Of a DNA stretch of 64,000 bases, positions 59,920 to 64,000 are shown piece by piece. The stretch's first letter is position 1; each line of letters opens with the position of its first letter. This stretch comes from Paractinoplanes rishiriensis. Its GTDB lineage: Bacteria; Actinomycetota; Actinomycetes; Mycobacteriales; Micromonosporaceae. The DNA lies in NCBI RefSeq assembly GCF_016862375.1, contig NZ_BOMV01000007.1, forward strand, positions 62,001 to 126,000. The letters are read 5' to 3'. Under the pieces are notes generated by a model. That model did no database searches. It saw only the letters and a list, made by a program, of their open reading frames with translations, and had not been told where the DNA came from. The position numbers were made by a program, and so were the translations under genes.

Positions 59920-60486
59920 ATGGCGACCCCCTCCGCTGACCCCGAGGCGTTCACCCGCGCCGTCGCCGGGCTGCGAGCGGCCGCGCCCCGGCCCGAGATC
60001 CTGCTCGAGGAGATTCCGGCACCGCAGCGGCTCGCGCCGTTCTCGTTCGCGCTGAGCGCCACCGTGCTGCGCTCCGGCGACGAGGTGGCCAGCGGGCGGC
60101 TGATCCTGCTGCACGACCCGGCCGGGCACGAGGCCTGGCGCGGCGACCTGCGGCTGGTCACGCTGGTCACCGCCGAGCTGGAACCGGACATGGCCGGCGA
60201 CCCCCTGCTGCCCGCGGTGGCCTGGACCTGGCTGACCGACGCGCTGGAGCAGCACGCGGCCGCGTACACCGCGATCGGCGGGACCATCACGCAGACCGCG
60301 TCCACCCGGTTCGGCGAGCTGGCCGGGCCGGTGCCGACGGCCGACCTCGAGGTGCGCGCGTCCTGGACGCCGACCTCCACCAGCACGGGCGCGCACCTGC
60401 TCGGCTGGTGCGCGATGCTGGCCTCGACGGCCGGCCTGCCGCCGCCCGGCGTGACCAACCTGAACGACCGCCACCGGGTCGCCTAG
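59920..60486 (+). CDS. DUF3000 protein
   Basis: 188 residues. Family features: [39 protein letters not shown] near the start and [21 protein letters not shown] near the end. Function unknown. Known: it normally stands between hemE and RNase D in actinobacteria. Here an ABC exporter and a protease separate it from rnd. Confidence 0.9.
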   Translation: MATPSADPEAFTRAVAGLRAAAPRPEILLEEIPAPQRLAPFSFALSATVLRSGDEVASGRLILLHDPAGHEAWRGDLRLVTLVTAELEPDMAGDPLLPAVAWTWLTDALEQHAAAYTAIGGTITQTASTRFGELAGPVPTADLEVRASWTPTSTSTGAHLLGWCAMLASTAGLPPPGVTNLNDRHRVA

Positions 60487-60519
60487 CATCCTTGACAGGA
60501 TCCGGAACAATTCGCCGCG

Positions 60520-61392
60520 ATGATCGAGACCCGGGACCTGACGAAGACCTACCGCGGCGTCGACGCCGTCCGGGACGTGACCTTCACCGCCGCGCCCGGC
60601 CGGGTCACCGGCTTCCTGGGACTCAACGGCTCCGGCAAGACCACCACCATGCGCATGCTGCTCGGTCTGGCCCGCCCGACCGCCGGCGCGGCCCTGATCA
60701 ACGGGAAGCGCTACCGCGATCTCGACAAGCCGCTGCGGCAGGTCGGCGCGGTGTTGGAACAGGGACTCAGCCATCCGGGGCAGAGCGGCTACTCGCATCT
60801 GGCCACCCAGGCGTTGCTCGCCGGCGTCCCGCGCCGCCGGGTGGAGGAACTGCTGGAGTACGTCGGTCTGACCGAGGCGGGCAACAAGAGCACCGGCGCT
60901 TACTCGCTCGGCATGCGGCAACGGCTCGCGGTGGCGACCGGGCTGCTGACCGATCCGCCGGTGCTGATCCTCGACGAGCCGGCCAACGGGCTCGACCCGG
61001 GCGGCATGGCGTGGCTACGGGCACTGCTGCGCGAGCGGGCGGCGGCCGGCGGCACCGTGCTGATCTCCAGTCACCTGCTGGGCGAGTTGGAACAGACCGT
61101 TGACGACGTGGTGATCATCGCAGCCGGCCGGGTGCGGCTGGCCGCACCGCTCGCGTCGCTGGGCGGAGGCGGCCGGTTGCGCGTGCGCGGACGGGACCCG
61201 CACACCCTGTGGCTGGCGTACGAGCGGGCCGGCGCGACCGTCACCACCGACGGCGCCGAGTTGCATGTCAGCGGGCTCACCGCCGAGGACGCCGGCGAGA
61301 TCGCTCTGCAGGTGGGGGTGCCGGTGTATCAGCTGGTCACCGAGGTCCAGAACCTGCAGGAGGTCTTCCTGAGCCTGGCGGCCAACCCGTGA
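60520..61392 (+). CDS. ABC transporter ATP-binding protein
   Basis: 290 residues. Walker [11 protein letters not shown], signature [16 protein letters not shown] (degenerate LSGGQ, as in drug/lantibiotic exporters of the CcmA/DrrA class), Walker [14 protein letters not shown] and H-switch ISSHLL. The C-terminal 70 residues form the usual accessory domain. Overlaps the permease gene (GTGA). Confidence 0.95.
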   Translation: MIETRDLTKTYRGVDAVRDVTFTAAPGRVTGFLGLNGSGKTTTMRMLLGLARPTAGAALINGKRYRDLDKPLRQVGAVLEQGLSHPGQSGYSHLATQALLAGVPRRRVEELLEYVGLTEAGNKSTGAYSLGMRQRLAVATGLLTDPPVLILDEPANGLDPGGMAWLRALLRERAAAGGTVLISSHLLGELEQTVDDVVIIAAGRVRLAAPLASLGGGGRLRVRGRDPHTLWLAYERAGATVTTDGAELHVSGLTAEDAGEIALQVGVPVYQLVTEVQNLQEVFLSLAANP

Positions 61393-61991
61393 CCCGGGTG
61401 GTGCTCAGCGAGATGTACCGGACGCTGACCGTCCGATCCGCCTGGCTCTCGATGACCTGCTACGCCACGCTCGGCATCGCGACCGGCTGGTTCAGCGCGC
61501 AGTTCTGGACGCTGTTCATCAGCATCGGCGCGTTCGCGGTCACGGCGGTCACCACCGCCCAGCACTACCAGCACCGGACGGCCGTCCTGCTCTTCCTCGG
61601 CCAGCCGAACCGCCTACTGGTCCTGGCCGCCCAATGCCTGGTCGGCGCGGTGCTGGCGCTCGTGACGGCGACGGTGAGCGGGGTCATCGTGATCGGTCAG
61701 GGCGACGGTGACGTGTTCCGGTACACGCTCACGGCCGTCCCGCTGATCGCGGTGTTCGGCGTCGCGAACGCCACCCTGGTCCGCCGCCCCACCTGGCTGT
61801 TCGCCGGCTGGGCGCTGTGGATGATCGCGGTCGAGGGGGTGATCGGCAAATTCCAGAGCCGGCTGCCGTTGAGCAGCATGCTGATCGGCGCGTCCGGAAA
61901 CCCCGCCTACCTGCTGGCCTTCGCCGGGTGGACCGCGCTCTTCCTGGCCGCCGCGATCTGGTCGATCCGCCGCGATCTCGCCGACGGCTGA
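61389..61991 (+). CDS. ABC transporter permease, six-helix type
   Basis: 200 residues from GTG 61389, with six hydrophobic segments (about 21-36, 42-58, 76-98, 110-128, 135-150, 170-190). No substrate signature; the ABC-2-like size is short (usually 240-270). Partner of the ATPase upstream. Substrate unknown. Converges on the protease gene with 8 bp between stops. Confidence 0.85.
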   Translation: MTRVVLSEMYRTLTVRSAWLSMTCYATLGIATGWFSAQFWTLFISIGAFAVTAVTTAQHYQHRTAVLLFLGQPNRLLVLAAQCLVGAVLALVTATVSGVIVIGQGDGDVFRYTLTAVPLIAVFGVANATLVRRPTWLFAGWALWMIAVEGVIGKFQSRLPLSSMLIGASGNPAYLLAFAGWTALFLAAAIWSIRRDLADG

Positions 61992-61999
61992 GCTCCGGA

Positions 62000-63073
62000 T
62001 CAGCAGATGTTCTTGTAGGTCGTACACGCGACCTTGATGTCGATCGCCAGCCCGATGCCCTCGGCGTCCTTGGCCTTGGCGGTGGCCACCCCGACCACCT
62101 GGTTGCTGGCGTTGACCACCGGGCCGCCCGAGTTGCCGGGGTTGATCGGCGCGTCGAACTGGATCGTGGTGCCGTCCTTGTCGTTCGGGCGGTACGCACT
62201 GATCACCCCGGTGGTCACCGAGTCGTCCAGGCCGAGCGGCGCGCCCACCACGACCACCTGCTGGCCCGGCTTGACCTGACCGGTTGCCGCGCTGAGCCCG
62301 TCGATCTCCTGGTCGGCCCGCAGCAGTGCGAGGTCCTTGCCCTTGTTGACCCGGACGATGGTCGCCTCGATTTTGGTGTTGCCGCGCTCCAGGCTGACCG
62401 TGCGCCCGCCGTCGACCCACACCTCGGCGACCACGTGGTAGTTCGTGAACAGGTTGGACGTGCCGTTGTCCGCCTTCGAACCGACGGCGAAGGCGGTGCC
62501 GGTGAACTCGCCGGCGCGGACCCGGAACACGCTCGGCAGCACGCTCGACGAGACCGCCTCGGGGTCGAAGACCCCGGCCAGTTCCTTTTCCAGCCGGTCG
62601 GTCCGCTCCTTCTCGGTGGCCAGGACCGAGTGCATGGAGGCGTTGTCGCTGCTCATCAGCTCGATCCGGTACGCCTGCCAGCCCGCCACCAGCACCAGCA
62701 GCACCACCAGTCCGACGAGCACGGGCTTGGCCCGGCTCCGGGCGGGCCGCACCGGCTCCGGCTCCGGTTCCGGCAGCGGCAGGGGCACGGCCGACCGTGA
62801 ATCGGACATTCCGGTCTGCCACCGCGGCGGCCCGGCCGGTTCCGGATCCCAGCGCGGCGCCGGGGCCGGTTGCTCCCAGCGCGGATCGGGCGACCATCGT
62901 TGTTCCGGGACGGTGCGCTGCGGTGCCGGCGCGGACCATCGTGGTTCCGGGTCCCAGGACTGCTCGCCACCCCACGCCACACCGCCCGCCCGGCCCTCGG
63001 CACGCCGGTGACCGTCATATCCGGGCTGGTCAGCGCCTTCGGCAGGGATGAACGGGTCGTACGTGGTGGTCAT
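62000..63073 (-). CDS. membrane-anchored trypsin-like serine protease (S1C/HtrA type without PDZ)
   Basis: 357 residues from ATG 63073. The first 110 residues are Pro/Trp/Glu-rich and disordered, with WSPDPRW-type repeats. One membrane helix follows (about 118-137), a short coiled coil, then the protease: FTNYHVVAEV (His), GKDLALLRAD (Asp) and FDAPINPGNSGGPVVN (Ser). No PDZ domain follows the catalytic part. Known: such actinobacterial proteins act outside the membrane. Next to an ABC exporter; no proven link. Confidence 0.88.
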   Translation of the reverse strand: MTTTYDPFIPAEGADQPGYDGHRRAEGRAGGVAWGGEQSWDPEPRWSAPAPQRTVPEQRWSPDPRWEQPAPAPRWDPEPAGPPRWQTGMSDSRSAVPLPLPEPEPEPVRPARSRAKPVLVGLVVLLVLVAGWQAYRIELMSSDNASMHSVLATEKERTDRLEKELAGVFDPEAVSSSVLPSVFRVRAGEFTGTAFAVGSKADNGTSNLFTNYHVVAEVWVDGGRTVSLERGNTKIEATIVRVNKGKDLALLRADQEIDGLSAATGQVKPGQQVVVVGAPLGLDDSVTTGVISAYRPNDKDGTTIQFDAPINPGNSGGPVVNASNQVVGVATAKAKDAEGIGLAIDIKVACTTYKNIC

Positions 63074-63214
63074 CCGGCACGGCCTCCCGGGGTATCGGCG
63101 CTGACCGGTTATACGGACGGGAAGCCTCCGCGGATGAGTCCGTCGTCGATCGAGAACCGACGCGCCGGGACCCGGCTGCACATGGCTGGGGTGGTGCACC
63201 CGTACGGTTACGGA

Positions 63215-64000
63215 GTGACCGACGAAGCACCCCTGCGCCGTCGGGACTTGCCAGAGCACGCAGGGGACGGACGACCGCACGCCGAGCCGCCCGACCCGAC
63301 GTCTGGCGGTCCCGATCCCGAACCCGCCGCCGCCATCCCCTTGACCGCGCCCCGCGAGGGCACTCCCCGCCCCGTCGAGACCGAGACCGAACTGGCCGAG
63401 GTGGTCGCCCGCATGGCGGCCGGCTCCGGGCCGATTGCCGTGGACGCCGAGCGCGCCTCCGGCTACCGCTACACCCAGCGGGCCTACCTGGTGCAGCTGC
63501 GCCGGGCCGGGGCCGGCACCGTGCTGATCGATCCGCTGCCGCTGGCCGACCTGCGCACCCTCGACGAGGCCCTGGCCGAGGCCGAGTGGGTGCTGCACGC
63601 CGCCAGCCAGGATCTGGCCTGCCTGGCCGAGCTCGGGATGAGGCCGCGCCGGCTGTTCGACACCGAGCTGGCCGCGCGGCTGGCCGGGTTCGAGCGGGTG
63701 GGCCTGGCGGCGCTCACCGAGCAGCTGCTCGGATATTCGCTGGAGAAGCACCACTCGGCCGCGGACTGGTCGACCCGGCCGCTGCCGGAGTCCTGGCTGA
63801 CCTACGCGGCCCTGGACGTGGAACTGCTCACCGACCTGCGCGACCACCTGGCCGCCGAGCTCGACCGGCAGGGCAAGACCGGCTGGGCGGCCGAGGAGTT
63901 CGCCGCCCTGGTGGCCAGCGCCGACCGGCCGCCCAAGGTCCGCCCCGACCCGTGGCGCCGCACGTCCGGCATCCACCGGGTGCGCGGCGCGCGGGCGCAG
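63215..64000 (+). CDS. rnd: ribonuclease D, 5' part (continues beyond window)
   Basis: 262 codons to the window edge, from GTG 63215; an in-frame ATG at 63182 is possible. After a Pro-rich head of about 60 residues comes the DEDD exonuclease: IAVDAERASGYRYTQRAYLVQL (D-x-E), LHAASQDLACL (second Asp) and LTYAALDVELLTDL (Y-x3-D). Known: 3'-5' RNA exonuclease that trims stable RNA precursors. The HRDC domains expected downstream lie outside the window. Confidence 0.9.
   Translation, partial: MTDEAPLRRRDLPEHAGDGRPHAEPPDPTSGGPDPEPAAAIPLTAPREGTPRPVETETELAEVVARMAAGSGPIAVDAERASGYRYTQRAYLVQLRRAGAGTVLIDPLPLADLRTLDEALAEAEWVLHAASQDLACLAELGMRPRRLFDTELAARLAGFERVGLAALTEQLLGYSLEKHHSAADWSTRPLPESWLTYAALDVELLTDLRDHLAAELDRQGKTGWAAEEFAALVASADRPPKVRPDPWRRTSGIHRVRGARAQ

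Overview
The window is 64 kb of chromosome from a very GC-rich actinobacterium. A truncated Lsr2, the coproporphyrin-type haem genes (hemE, hemY, hemQ), DUF3000 next to RNase D, a stand-alone LigC with a separate LigD-type polymerase, a DUF222/13E12 HNH gene, GTG and leaderless starts, and several ECF sigma/anti-sigma pairs all fit that phylum. Micromonosporaceae, perhaps Actinoplanes-like, is my best guess from overall protein flavour; it is an inference, not a measurement. I see no rRNA, tRNA, CRISPR array, prophage or biosynthetic cluster. Most of the window reads as core chromosome, with one visibly scrambled spot near 48.6-50.5 kb.

Layout. 0-13 kb: end of lsr2, a membrane GGDEF-EAL cyclic-di-GMP protein, two methyltransferases, a DUF218 protein, a glycosyltransferase, a P-loop kinase, a PadR/membrane-protein pair, a CNNM-ROK-HAD run and an AlkA-type glycosylase. 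13-18 kb: an envelope-stress-like locus made of an ECF sigma factor, its zinc-finger anti-sigma factor, a YxFxxD lipoprotein, a DUF4142 protein and a secreted Gln/Gly/Asp/Asn-repeat protein. Matching promoter motifs lie before the sigma and lipoprotein genes, and a perfect CebR-type operator lies further upstream. 18-24.5 kb: a tightly overlapped four-gene operon herA-sbcD-sbcC-nurA, which is the DNA-end-processing set known from archaea. A cluster of DnaA boxes lies just before it. 24.6-27 kb: a second ECF unit with a leader ORF, and a pyrimidine reductase. 27-33 kb: two ACT-domain genes, then biotin synthesis (bsaP-bioB diverging from bioF-bioD, with an odd 200-residue disordered head on BioD).

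33-41 kb: ribokinase, GAF protein, lipid kinase, an ECF41 (SigJ) sigma factor with its typical oxidoreductase partner, a metallo-beta-lactamase-fold hydrolase, a LURP-one protein and a dGTPase. 41-48.6 kb: a leaderless ArsR-SRPBCC regulator with a perfect palindromic operator, a HipA-like kinase/DUF3037 pair, LigC, a TAP-family hydrolase, a K+ channel, GNAT and a diguanylate cyclase. 48.6-51.3 kb: broken copies of the LigD-polymerase and GNAT genes precede a DUF222 HNH gene, and the intact polymerase follows it, so the HNH gene sits between 127-bp direct repeats. 51.4-56.7 kb: LPXTG protein, msrB, a glycosyltransferase with a possibly occluded ribosome-binding site, thyA-folA, a CBM48-like protein and a GNAT. 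56.7-64 kb: hemQ-hemY-hemE, DUF3000, an ABC exporter pair, a trypsin-like protease and the start of rnd.

Limits: start codons were chosen from Shine-Dalgarno spacing, overlaps and family recall. Functional calls rest on motifs I can read; no search was run.
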